A stretch of DNA of 64,000 bases, taken from assembly GCA_032622095.1 (NCBI GenBank), contig CP136061.1, positions 41,233,797 to 41,297,796 of the forward strand. The letters are read 5' to 3'. The position numbers and the translations under genes were made by a program. Under the pieces are notes generated by a model. That model did not search any database. It had not been told where the DNA came from and saw nothing but the letters and a program-made list of their open reading frames with translations. This document shows, piece after piece, positions 34,542 to 44,790 of the stretch (position 1 is the first letter of the stretch; each line of letters opens with the position of its first letter). The DNA is from Siphonodentalium dalli. Its lineage: Eukaryota > Mollusca > Scaphopoda > Gadilida > Siphonodentaliidae.

Positions 34542-34641
34542 AGTGCAACCTCCATGCGAACTGAACGGTTATTCGCCTCAAATTTTCAGGCCTGGAATTT
34601 AATGTAATACCTGTAACTGATCTTGTTTTCTTCAATTCCAG

Positions 34642-34772
34642 CTGACATCATCAATGGATATTCCGAAACGATGTCGAAGAGATCCATGCCCATCCAGCCA
34701 GTGTTCACTGTTCCAGATGATGTATATGCAATACCAAGATCACGGCTTACTGAAAAAAACCTCAATTTCTGA
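34642..34772 (+). CDS. LHFPL-family protein, gene B, last coding exon
   Basis: Residues 216-258 and TGA at 34770-34772. The tail contains INGY, SK, SMPIQP and TVPD, shared in order with gene A, and ends NLNF. No AATAAA follows closely; ATTAAA occurs at 34814-34819, just before an A run near 34838, and may be the poly(A) signal. A 38-bp near-copy of the exon end and start of the 3' UTR lies at 36041-36078. Confidence 0.88.
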
Positions 34773-34916
34773 TCATAATGTTCCATAGATATTTATTTGG
34801 TACCAAACACAAAATTAAAAAGACAAGTGAAATTTATTAAAAAAAAAAAAAATTAAACATGAGCGTACCACCGTAACAAATGCATCGCCATACCAGTATT
34901 AACAGGGATGTGTTTG

Positions 34917-35388
34917 TTAACCCTTTCAGTGCCAGGTCCGATTTTTGTATCAACTCATATACCCTGTGCCAATGCATTCTCTTATATATGCGAGTCGACC
35001 ATAGGTCGCCTCACATATATAAGAGAATGCATTGGCCTAACAATTTTTCATCATTTGTTATTATTTTTTACAATTTTTTACAATTTTAATAATTTTTTCT
35101 TATATTCTTTAAGACTTATTTTGTAGGTTTAGTACCAGTGAATCTTACGTTTTTCATGGGCATCAAAATTATTACTATGAATACTTGGTGATAGTTTTGA
35201 GTTATAACATGCCCCTATGGTTTTATCCAGTTTGTTTTTAAATTTGCTATAGCATACCCAAAAAAATTCAACACAAAAAATTATTAAAAAAAAGATAAAA
35301 AACAATTTATTTTTTATTTTTTTAGGGCTGATTTTACAGACCGTAAATTAGGGCCGATTAGATCGGCCCCTGGCACTGAAAGGGTTAA
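34917..35388 (+). mobile_element. TTAA-2 copy d
   Basis: Full-length with both TTAA ends and one hairpin near 34967-35035; it lies just after gene B. A 28-bp TTAA-1 end fragment follows at 35440-35467. Confidence 0.72.
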
Positions 35389-35419
35389 TTTGGCATGTTA
35401 TTTTTTAATTTAGATCTTG

Positions 35420-35583
35420 TTATTTATATATTTTAGTCTTTCTGGCCGGTTTGTTGGGTAAAGGGTGCTGTGGTACCAAAGCAACACTATCTGAAAAATA
35501 ATTCAACTCAAATCCTCTTTCACATACACTGTATGTTAATCAGCTTTTGTTTGGTACCAAAAGCTGTGGTCAGCTGAAAACAA
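35420..35583. other. TTAA-1 end fragment and short duplicated GGTACCAAA words
   Basis: CTGGCCGGTTTGTTGGGTAA at about 35443, then GTGGTACCAAAGC and TTGGTACCAAAAGC; the latter resemble TTTGGTACCAAACAC in the gene B 3' UTR at 34798. Confidence 0.4.
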
Positions 35584-36020
35584 GCCTGAGTTTAATGTGC
35601 CTGTCATTTGCAGAATGAAGTTCCCCGAGGGTGAATTTAGTGATGCTATCCCGCATAGCGGGCTAGCTTCACTAAAGTCACCCTCTGGGGAACTCATGCT
35701 TTGGCCTCATCTTCTCTGGAAAATTTCTTTATTATCAAATTTCTACAGAAACTTCACATAGATTCTATTTCTTTTTTTAGTTTAGTTTCTCTATATCCTC
35801 AAATTGGCAAAAAACTACATATTGAATAATCGAGGTTCCCAATGGGTGTACATCACAATATTCACCATTTGGAAATTTCAATCTGAGTCTATGTCTCCCA
35901 TAGCAGGTGAGGCTGTGCAGAATGAGGTCCACAGAGGGTGAATTTAGTGATGCTAGTCTGTTATGCTAGGTAGCGTCACTAAATTCACCCTCTGGGGACC
36001 TCATTCTGCAAATGACAGGC
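35584..36020. mobile_element. REP-1 full-length copy
   Basis: Same layout as the 16.3-kb copy but with the internal part in the opposite orientation; ends CAAGCCTGAGTTTAATGTGC and AATGACAGGCTTGG. Confidence 0.62.
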
Positions 36021-36078
36021 TTGGCTTAAAAGCAACTCAATCAATTTCTGATTATAATATTCCATAGATATTTATTTG

Positions 36079-36899
36079 TAATGAAAGCCAAGGCTGGCTG
36101 AACAACACATTTTCCTATCATAGGTGATGTTTATATACCAGTAGCTGTAGTACAGAAGTAATTTCTGATTACATTCCATAGATGTAGATGATACCAGTAG
36201 ATATACAGTATGTTGTAGATCTTTTGTTACCATACTTAACATTAAATGTGTGAAGCATGATTGATGAAACAGGAGGAGAAAACACATGGAAAAGATCACA
36301 TGTACTAGATTAAGAACAAATATTTGATTTTCCATAATTTGCTAATATTTTATGATATTGTATGACTTTAGACATAGGTGGAGAAAACACCTTGAAAAAG
36401 ATTACATGTACTATGTTATAAAAATTTATTTTATTTTCCATAATTTGTCAATATTTTATAATATTGTATGACTTTATTGACTTAAAAATATATGGTTGCA
36501 ACTTGCAATGAAAAAAAGTTAAATTATCTATCAAGATTTTTATGCGCTTAGTTCAAAAGTTGTTTCAGATTTAGATGTTTTTGCAAATGACAGTTGTAAT
36601 ATTAGGTTAATTATACATGCCAATGTTAGACATTCATTGGTCAATGCCATCAGTTCATTGACACATCCAAATTAGGATTTGTCTAATGTGATGATTGAAA
36701 AACACTGTCTAATTGATAATTAAAAATGCAAAATATCGTCTTGTCACTGAGCCATTTTTTAGATTACCCCGGTTTGAGTCAAATCAGTTTTGCCTTGGTA
36801 ATTTGGCCCATTCCACCCCAGAATCATCTTACGCACTTCATTATGTGGTTGTGAACCAACATAGCAAGTTTCATTTCATCAGGATCAGTAGAAATAAAG
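36079..36899. other. No gene seen; short internal duplication
   Basis: GAGAAAACAC..GAAAAGAT.ACATGTACTA occurs at 36276-36310 and again at 36381-36415, followed by matching TTTTCCATAATTTG words: a local duplication of about 100 bp. Confidence 0.5.
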
Positions 36900-37112
36900 T
36901 TAAAGTACATGTACCGTACACTAAATCAAACCATTTATGGGACCATCTCATTTTATACTCAACAGAATATATGCAACAAATGAATGAATTTGAGCCATGG
37001 ATTAGTGCAATATCACTTATGTGCTCTATGAATGATGCAAACAACATGGTAATTATAATGAAAATGAATTTATGACTCCAGCCATAAATTCATTTTCATT
37101 ATAATTACCATA

Positions 37113-37361
37113 CTCTTGAGTGCCTAATAAACATACATGTACGATTATTAAAATCGAGGTAAAATTCCCACCTGTACGATCGTTATTTGGTCCTGTACGT
37201 TTATTAAATTAACCAAAAGAAATAATTCACCAATCTTAAACTATTTCTGTCACATGGCATCAGTAAATCAGTCAGATGGTGCGTTTTGTTGGGATGTATG
37301 GTACTAATATTTCCAGTCTGTACGTTTATTCCACCCTGTACTTTTATTAGGCACTCAAGAG
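37113..37361. mobile_element. TA-2 element, 249 bp, nested in TTAA-8
   Basis: Inverted ends CTCTTGAGTGCCTAATAAA with TA at 37111-37112 and 37362-37363. Single copy in the window. Confidence 0.7.
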
Positions 37362-37412
37362 TATTGTATGCATCGTTCATAGAGCAAAATAGCCTCATTT
37401 ATTGCATTTGTA

Positions 37413-37677
37413 ATACGGGGACGAGGTATAGATTTATCCACACCCTAGCGATGCTATTGTTATACGGGGACGAGGTATAGATTTGTCCACACCCTAGCGA
37501 TGCTATTGTTATACGGGGACGAGGTATAGATTTGTCCACACCCTAGCGATGCTATTGTTATACGGGGACGAGGTATAGATTTGTCCACACCCTAGCGATG
37601 GTATTGTTATACGGGGACGAGGTCGATTTATCCACACCCTAGCGATGCTATTGTTATACGGGGACGAGGTCGATTTG
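37413..37677 (+). repeat. 49-bp minisatellite, about 5.4 copies, inside TTAA-8 copy c
   Basis: Unit ATACGGGGACGAGGTATAGA + TTTGTCCACACCCTAGCGAT + GCTATTGTT; successive starts at 37413, 37462, 37511, 37560, 37609 and 37656 (one 47-bp unit). Confidence 0.88.
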
Positions 37678-37744
37678 CATTTATTATGTTGAGTATAAAA
37701 GGAGATGGTCCCATAAATGGTTTGATTTAGTGTACGGTACCCCT

Positions 37745-38241
37745 TTAACCCTTTACCCAACAGAACGGCCCTGTGCCAATGCATTCTCTTATATATGCGA
37801 GTCGACCATAGGTCGCCTCGCATATATAAGAGAATGCATTGGCTTAACACATTAAAAATTATAAAATTGTTAAAGAATGTAAAAAAAAATATGGTAAAAA
37901 CATACTGACCATACGTTGCCTCGCATATATAAGAGAATGCATTGGCTTAACACATATTAAAAATGATAAAATTGTCAAAGAATATAGAAAAATATTATAA
38001 AAAGTAAGAATTTGTTTAGGTCAATGCATTCTCTTATATATGCGAGGCGACCTATGGTCGACTCGCATATTTAAGAGAATGCATTGGCACAGGGTATAAC
38101 TGTAACTATCACAATGTGGTCAATGAGCCGGTTCCAATGATATCCATATTTGTATGGTTTTATTGAGACAGACCGAAGATATTTTAGGCTGTTGAAGCTT
38201 TATTTGGGCGTTTTTGGCCGTTTTGTTGGGTAAAGGGTTAA
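37745..38241 (+). mobile_element. TTAA-1 copy e, with extra hairpin arm
   Basis: Left TTAA shared with the TTAA-8 end. It contains a full hairpin (37776-37844), an additional half hairpin plus spacer (about 37915-38010) and a second full hairpin (38020-38089), so part of the core is duplicated. Confidence 0.7.
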
Positions 38242-38315
38242 CATAAAGAAAAGAAATATGAATGGACGAACCAAACAAAAAACCATGAATTAAGTAACAC
38301 ACCATATCCCCCATC

Positions 38316-39041
38316 CAGAGGCGGACTGGGCCAAAAAACCGGCCTGGGAAATGAATATAATACCGGCCCATCTGCCAAAGGCAGTTGCCGAGGTGCAGAG
38401 CGCCGAGTGGGGGAGGGTCTCTGTTCGGGGGGTGTCCACCTTGGGAAATTCCAACTGCACCCCCCCCCACCCACCTTGAATCAGAATCAGACCAAATACA
38501 TGTTTTTGCATAATTCCATTTGCACCCCCCTTGCACCTCAGTGCTCTGGCCTAATATCCTATATATTCCTAAACCATGGTTCTATATATTTCCGGTATGA
38601 GACCATTCAGATATTTTTACCTGAAAAATTGCATAAATTCTAACATCTGGCGGTCTAACTCCAGACAAATGCACACGGCTACGAACAAGAGACCAGGACA
38701 CACCGGGCTGTCCATGGTTGTTCGGCCCGGGTTGAGAAAATTTTGAAAACTATACAAGAAAATCGCTAATCATAGCATCTAGACTGGCCTCAATTTCAAT
38801 TGGGGGAGGATCCGGGAGGGGTGCATGAGAAATTATTTTGGGATTTACAGCTGGGAGTTACCGTTGAAATCTCGAGATTAACGGGGTCTTTACATGGTGT
38901 TATATGATGCTGACAAGTTAATTTAATGACAAAATTACGATTAGCCAATTAGGCTGGTTAAACAACACATGTGGCGGACCACGTCAGGCCTCAGACCCAT
39001 CGGGAATTTTCCCGGTCTCCTGATCGGCCAGTCCGCCTCTG
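38316..39041. mobile_element. hAT-like non-autonomous element, 726 bp
   Basis: Inverted ends CAGAGGCGGACTGG with perfect 8-bp duplications CCCCCATC at 38308-38315 and 39042-39049. Small overlapping ORFs inside resemble no transposase. Confidence 0.72.
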
Positions 39042-39104
39042 CCCCCATCCCACTGCGTTTAAACAAGTTGCAGCTCGGATAATGGGATACCCCCACCAAG
39101 ACCT

Positions 39105-39316
39105 GAAATAGCATATTAATGGGTGAACATCACTAACATCAACTGCGAACATCAATATGATCCTAGGTCTCCAATAGCAGTTGATGCCTATTAAGCAGAA
39201 TGAGGTTGCCAGAAGGTGAATTTAGTGACACTAGCCCACTGTGCAGGGTAGCATCACTAAATTCACCCTCTGGGAACCTCATTCTGTAAATGACAGACAC
39301 ACTATATCAAAGCTTG
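39105..39316. mobile_element. REP-1 copy, one-sided
   Basis: GAGGTTGCCAGAAGGTGAAT palindrome and terminal AATGACAGACACACTATAT. Confidence 0.5.
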
Positions 39317-39454
39317 ACCCCCACAGTAGATTAGATTAGATTAGATTTATTTTGATAGTTCAGGATTATACATGTGTACATGAATACATTACATACTATG
39401 GGTATGTTTACAAGTTGAATCAATATAATACACAACAGTATATATATATTATAA

Positions 39455-40414
39455 CTAGAAGGTGACCCGACTTCGTCCGGGCTTTGACCTTGAATTGTCT
39501 ATTTTGAAGGCCAAGGTCAAGTGGGGTCACGATTTGACCCGTCCAAAACACTGCCCGAACAAAAGTACCCGACAAAAGTACCCGTCGAAATCCATCCGGT
39601 TTTACCCGATTTGACCTTGTAGAAGGTGACCCGACTTCGTCCGGGCTTTGACCTTAAATTGACCATTTTGAAGGTCAATGTCAGGTGGGGTCTAACACCA
39701 ACACCCCAAAAATGGTGGAAATCGGCTCAGCGGATACCGGGAAATCGGCCCAGCGGATACCGAGATACCCTATGCATCAAATTTCGTCCGTAATAATCCG
39801 ATTTGATTTCCACTCAAGTATATAAATGCGCCTCATATACAAACGCTCATTAATAATCAAGTTTCAACGTAAAGATAAATTACCATCGGTGCCCGAGATA
39901 TCTCCAAGACGTCTGAAACAGTCAAATGCATCGGCCGGTTAAGCGTTAACGTGATCTAAACGTTATGACCTCTAACGACGTCATAGAAGTTACGCATTGT
40001 TTTTATCCTGATATAAGATAGTACCACTTCTTCTTGATAATTGAGGCAGATAACTAAAACGGATACATACGCATTATATATCGTTGGAAAGAGGAAACAC
40101 GAAAGATTCTCACAGTGTCATTATTATGACTGGCATTTTATTATTCGCGCTGTTTCGAATCGGTTTGTAAGCACCGAACTCAAATGAAAGTCCCGTAACA
40201 CAGCGTAAAAACAGATTTGACCTCGGCACGTGAAAAGTTGACCTTGGATCTGAAAATCAATAGGCCTATGTCACCCCCCGGTCGAAAATACCCCCACATA
40301 CCAAGTTTCATCGAAATCGGGTCGGCCGTTTTCGAGTTCATCGATCACACACACACACACAAACACACACTCACACAAACACACACAAACAGATCTTCCA
40401 AAATATATAATAGA
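39455..40414 (-). mobile_element. Non-autonomous Helitron, inverted copy with duplicated 3' tail
   Basis: The minus-strand start TCTATTATATATTTTGG is at 40414 (after A) and the minus-strand CTAG at 39455-39458 (before T). A second, degenerate 3' terminus (hairpin then CTTCTAC) lies at about 39620, so a full copy is followed by an extra 3' tail of about 160 bp. Internal segments match copies 1 and 3. Confidence 0.75.
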
Positions 40415-40434
40415 TTAATAGTTTACATTAAATA

Positions 40435-40557
40435 CAGCCCTTTTAATTCAGATTGTTTGGCTTCGGCAATCTGCTACGGCAACCCTTTATCATGGCCCAG
40501 TTTGCTTCAGCAAATGGCGTCGGCATTGCTGATTGCCGTAGCCAATTATGAGGGCTG
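40435..40557. mobile_element. 123-bp foldback MITE with 7-bp duplication
   Basis: Ends CAGCCCTTTTAATT and AATTATGAGGGCTG, flanked by TTAAATA at 40428-40434 and 40558-40564. It sits 20 bp from the Helitron. Confidence 0.6.
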
Positions 40558-40980
40558 TTAAATATAAATATGTTATATGTTGGGTTCTGATGAGACAGTT
40601 AGAGTGCAGACTGTGTAAATAATTGATATATATAAAGAGAATATATCAATTTTCTCAAGAATTAATTCATTTTATTTTATAGAAGTTGCCGTCAGAATAT
40701 AAGGTAAATTATGTGGCAGAAATCTGTATAAAAATAGAAATACTCATGTGACCTAGCTGAGACCATCAGGGATAACGCAAAAAGTTCTCTAAATGAGAAC
40801 TTAATTCCATTGCGGTCCCTGGTGGCTTTCGGCACATGGGCCGAGAGTGAAGTTCGAAACTTCGGAGCACAATGCGGAATAAAAGTATTTAAAATATAAA
40901 TTAAATTAAATAAAAGCCATTTCAGAACAAGACTTATATGGAGAGGAAAAGTTGATAAAATAAGTCAATACACAAGTAAT

Positions 40981-41552
40981 GCAACTTCAACAGCCCTTCG
41001 CCACCTGCATATGTGAATTGAAACATGGGCAGGTTGGATGACCAATTTTAAAATAAATAAAGAAGGATAATGATCAACCCACCATTCTAAATTTCATTCA
41101 TATCAGATGACCTACAGCTGAGATATCTGACCAGACAGACAAACAACCACTATTGCTAGATGGACAAAAAAGGATAACTCTAGAACGGAAAATGCACACA
41201 TCACTTGCCCCTCTTGATGATGGCAAACATTCATGCCAAATTTCATTCAGAACTTGATACCCAGGGTTGAGATATATGCCTGGATGGACAGCTAGATGGA
41301 CCCACAAAGTCAATCGAGTAAACGACCAAAAGTAGCAATATAGCAATATACTGTGGACACACCCCACCTAACTTACATTATCGATCAACGTCCCTGACAA
41401 CTTACAATCAGTTCCAGGATAAAATTACATAACAAAATATGGGAATCTATAGAAAGTGTCAAATTCTAGCCACTTGAAATGGAAATAACATATTTATCCG
41501 TGTTTTGCATTCAGTTTTCGCGGAATATTTAAACCCAACTTCCTGGTTTGAG
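40981..41552. other. No gene recognised; repeat-like text
   Basis: Phrases such as AAATTTCATTCA and GAGATAT recur at about 41090 and 41240, suggesting a degenerate direct duplication of about 150 bp. Confidence 0.3.
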
Positions 41553-41792
41553 TGACGTCATCGGTCCTGTTCGATCATTTGTCTTGGAACAGTGGCAGCG
41601 CGGCGGCGTGGAATGGTCGGTAGAACGGCCGCCTTTATAAATGAAAATTTTATTCATTGACTTTGACCGCCCCCAGAAACGGGGGACTATATACATGTAT
41701 GGATATGGACATGGCGAGGGCGAGGCGGTTAGCGGTGTCTCATCCAACTTATACACACCACTTTGGTCAAATTATTATGTGAGTTGTTCCAG
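41553..41792 (+). promoter_or_regulatory. Possible promoter and first exon with a strong splice donor
   Basis: A GC-richer patch holds TGACGTCA (a CRE-type site) at 41553-41560, TTTATAAA at about 41633-41640, and CAG|GTGAGT at 41792/41793. Transcription about 30 bp after the TATA-like box would leave an ATG at 41695 with a frame open to the donor (32 codons plus 2 nt, starting MYGYGHGEGEAVSG). In the same frame an ATG at 41641 follows an in-frame stop. No downstream exon was recognised, and the ATG context is weak, so a non-coding exon or chance is possible. Confidence 0.2.
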
Positions 41793-44348
41793 GTGAGTGT
41801 ACAGAACTATAGGCCTACGATGCAATTAACAGGGGGTTTGGAAGTGTCTCACCCACACCCAAATTGTTTAACAATTTGAAATGTCATGTCTGATACAACA
41901 CTAATTGGAAATTTCACACCAATATTAGGTGTACATTTTGTCATACAATGACATACATGTAGTTTGATTTTCCAACCAGTAATTATTTCGGTAATATGTT
42001 GTTTTTAGACCAGCAGCTGTACATAGTTTGCTACATTTGGTCGAAATTTTGGACTGATATGACCATCAGTTGGATATTTTCCATTATCGTAGCTAGTAGC
42101 TAGGGGGTGTTTGTCAGTTTGAAAATAGCTAACCGTTGGAAAGCATGAGGAACGGTTTAAGTTTTAAAATTCCACCCGAATCCAAATCGAGAAATTGGGT
42201 ATTTAGTCTGGTTCATGGTGTGTATAGTTGGACACCCCACAAGGATACGCTCTAGCCTCGTCCATGTATATGGCTACCTGATTTCAGACATTCATTTCAG
42301 TGTACCGTAGGCTACCGTATATTAAATTACCATTATACTTGTGTCCTAATAGTACCAGTACTGAATGGGCTACAAAATGCAATAAATACACACACTATTT
42401 TATGCACGATCGATCTATATCTTCTGATTGATGCGGAATCTATAAAAACAATTGAGAATATATTCCCATCAAATTTGAACTGAAATTAGTCAAAAATGTT
42501 CTGACCCAGACGAGGCAAAGAATGAAAAATAAAAACAAAAATACTGACGAAATCACCGGACCACCATTCGTATCACACAGTCGTCGCGAAAAAGGACACA
42601 TCCACACAAGATGATGAAAAAAATGTAGGCATATCAACTTTTTGCGTACTGGTACGTTCTCCAATGTCTACCGCTCTTGGACAATGAACTATCATATGAG
42701 AGGTAACCATTTGAATGTTTATAAAAACTTATTAAATATACGTTTTATGGAAGTCGATATCTGACCATAATGGTTTTAAGTCCCTTGAAGCACAAGCACT
42801 TGTATCAAAAACAAAGTCCTAGTATTATCTAAAATACTAGGATTTTGTTTTATACAAGTTTATTATCAGTCAGGAGATGTCGATCGGGCATTTAATAAAT
42901 ACAGAACCGTACACATATGTGTTACTCGTGCCATAAAATGACGATCAGGAAAACACTCGCGCCGTTCTGTGTAACAATGAAATCGTCGACAAATTCGGCA
43001 CAGCATGGCGGGCCGAACTTCCTGAATTTCTATATTGAAACTGATTCAGATGATCATTTGACATAACAATATTTAACAACCTTAGTGACCATCCGATCAC
43101 CATAAAATCCTTATGGTCGCGTCCCAGCTCACCCACACTCGCGCCCCGAAGACGCTAATTCGATCACATGAATTGACATTCGGCGATAAATACCATGAGC
43201 ACGGAAGGAAGGTTGTTAGTGCATATTGCTCAACCGACATCGATAGTCAGGAAGGTACGTGATTTACGAGTACACTTCTTGTAATTAACAGACCGCGCGA
43301 TCATTTGTTACGAAGCAAAGAAATAACCATGGGCAATAAAATATAGTCCGTTGGAAACATCTGCCGCACTTCCGAAGACAAGATAATAACCTTTACAGAT
43401 TGCGCTGTTATCACTACTAATTTATTATGCATTGAGTTCTGCGTAAAAACCGGAAATGGCGTAGAAGCTTAGTAATTTAATTTCGGACCGCGGGGCAGAG
43501 GTGTTCAACTCACGGAACATTCGTCCCTACTCCGATATAAATCGGGAACTTTTATTTGCGGCCTCTCTGAATGTTTATCGCATTCGCACGCGATGCCTTG
43601 GTACTAACGACACAGTACGGAAACGCATCTGGAACGGGAAGGATAGGCTAATCTTCTATTGCAGCGAAGAAATCATTTGAGGAGATGGATCCATTTAACC
43701 GACCGGCGCTTGATGCCAAATAAACTTCTCTCTTCTCTCAGACTTATCATACCTTACACTCTTAGAACCAAAGTGTACAAGAAAACCATAGTCAGAAATG
43801 GTAACGCCACCAAGATCATATTATTAGCCATAAATATAAATTATAATATAAAATATATTGGTTACATGAATGGTGCCGCCTCAGAATTCCGTTAAAACAA
43901 CTAATCCTTCAAATTATTACAAAATTACGGCTTATTACTGCAGGTTTTTCATTCACCAAACCAGAAAGCTTCTAAATGCAGATACAAAATTGGGTTCCCG
44001 CCATAAAATCTTCAAGTGTGCATGGCCCAGCCATTGTTCATACCTAAACATCGAACGCAATTAACGCGGTCATGATGGTTACATACTGCAACTATAAGAC
44101 ATCCATCGAATACACACCCCACGAAAACCCGAAATATGTTGTCCTGCGAGATATCCCATCGCTATAGCTCAACTTGGACATTCCAACTACAGCTTTTACC
44201 GGACTCGGGGTCGCAGTACAACTTTAACGCGTCCCAAAATAACCGGAAAAAGCAATTATCTATTTATAAAATCCCCATAGGTCCACAGATTTCTAAAATT
44301 TGCCCAACAGTATACACCGGTGGCGTTAATAAATTCTACACACTATGT
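41793..44348. other. No supported gene; less AT-rich than the rest
   Basis: Some patches (42560-43650) look more GC-balanced and could hold exons of the gene suggested by the 41.79-kb donor, but no coding stretch was recognised. CATCTGGAACGG...GGTAGGCT(A/C)ATCT at 43626 recurs near 45266. Confidence 0.35.
43778..43910 (+). repeat. Dispersed repeat, also at 58.3 kb inverted
   Basis: AAGAAAACCATAGTCAGAAA + TGGTAACGC, then AAGATCATAT, AAATATATTGGTT and CTCAGAATTCCGTTAAAA, recur in order on the minus strand at 58270-58420. Confidence 0.6.
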
Positions 44349-44790
44349 ATTAATTATGATCTCAAACAAAATTGTGTAGAAATGACACATGACATGTGTC
44401 GGTGGAATTTCCTCAACATTGAACATGGGTGAATATGTGAGTGTATCATAGTTATTCGATGAGGTGTGCTCTATTGGAGGAACACAACTCGCAAAGGCTA
44501 CCACAGAATAAAACATTGGCAGCAGTTGTAAATTTGTTATACACTGTGTTTGTGTCAAAACTGAACAGCACATAACTGTGTAGCACACAGTTTTAATGCT
44601 GGTGCCAGATTTTTAATATGGTAGCTTTTACGAAGTTTTTGTCTCAAATAGAACATATCGTATCTACTATAATATACTCACATATTCACTCATATTCAAT
44701 GTTCAGAAAATTCCACCGACACATAATTATGTCATGTGTCATTTCTACAAAATGTTGTTTCAAATCAAAATTAAAGCATATTGTTAAAAC
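44349..44790. repeat. Long imperfect palindrome, about 440 bp
   Basis: The left arm GTAGAAATGACACATGACAT ... GAATATGTGAGTGTAT is matched inversely at 44637-44790 (CACATATTCACTCATATTCA, GTCATGTGTCATTTCTAC), and weaker pairing continues toward the centre. Confidence 0.65.

Larger units (their letters stand above)
30434..34641 (+). other. Intron 2 of LHFPL gene B
   Basis: GTATGT donor at 30434; acceptor TTCAATTCCAG ends at 34641. It holds a TTAA-4 element with its 68-bp tandem array, a TTAA-7 copy, three head-to-tail Helitrons and half a TA-1 element, all listed separately. The segment 34227-34436 is unassigned. Confidence 0.85.
36900..37748. mobile_element. TTAA-8 copy c with nested TA-2 and minisatellite
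   Basis: TTAA at 36900-36903 and GTGTACGGTACCCCTTTAA at 37730-37748. The palindrome centre is intact at about 37072; the right arm is interrupted by TA-2 (37113-37361) and a 49-bp tandem repeat. Confidence 0.65.
39331..40980 (-). mobile_element. Probable LINE 3' end with two nested insertions
   Basis: On the minus strand the sequence finishes AAAATAAATC followed by repeated TAATC units at about 39331-39350, a poly(A)-signal-like site with a short simple-repeat tail as seen at LINE 3' ends. The upstream part is interrupted by a Helitron (39455-40414) and a 123-bp foldback (40435-40557). The right limit is a guess and no coding remnant was seen. Confidence 0.35.

Noticed and set aside
36713-37075. 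ORF of 120 codons on the plus strand
   Set aside because: Its second half is the left arm of TTAA-8 and similar words occur in the other TTAA-8 copies.
38120-38643. Cluster of proline/glycine-rich ORFs
   Set aside because: They span the TTAA-1 end and the hAT-like element at 38316-39041 and owe their length to G/C runs.
44136-44432. ORF of 98 codons
   Set aside because: It runs into the long palindrome at 44349-44790 and shows no family motif.
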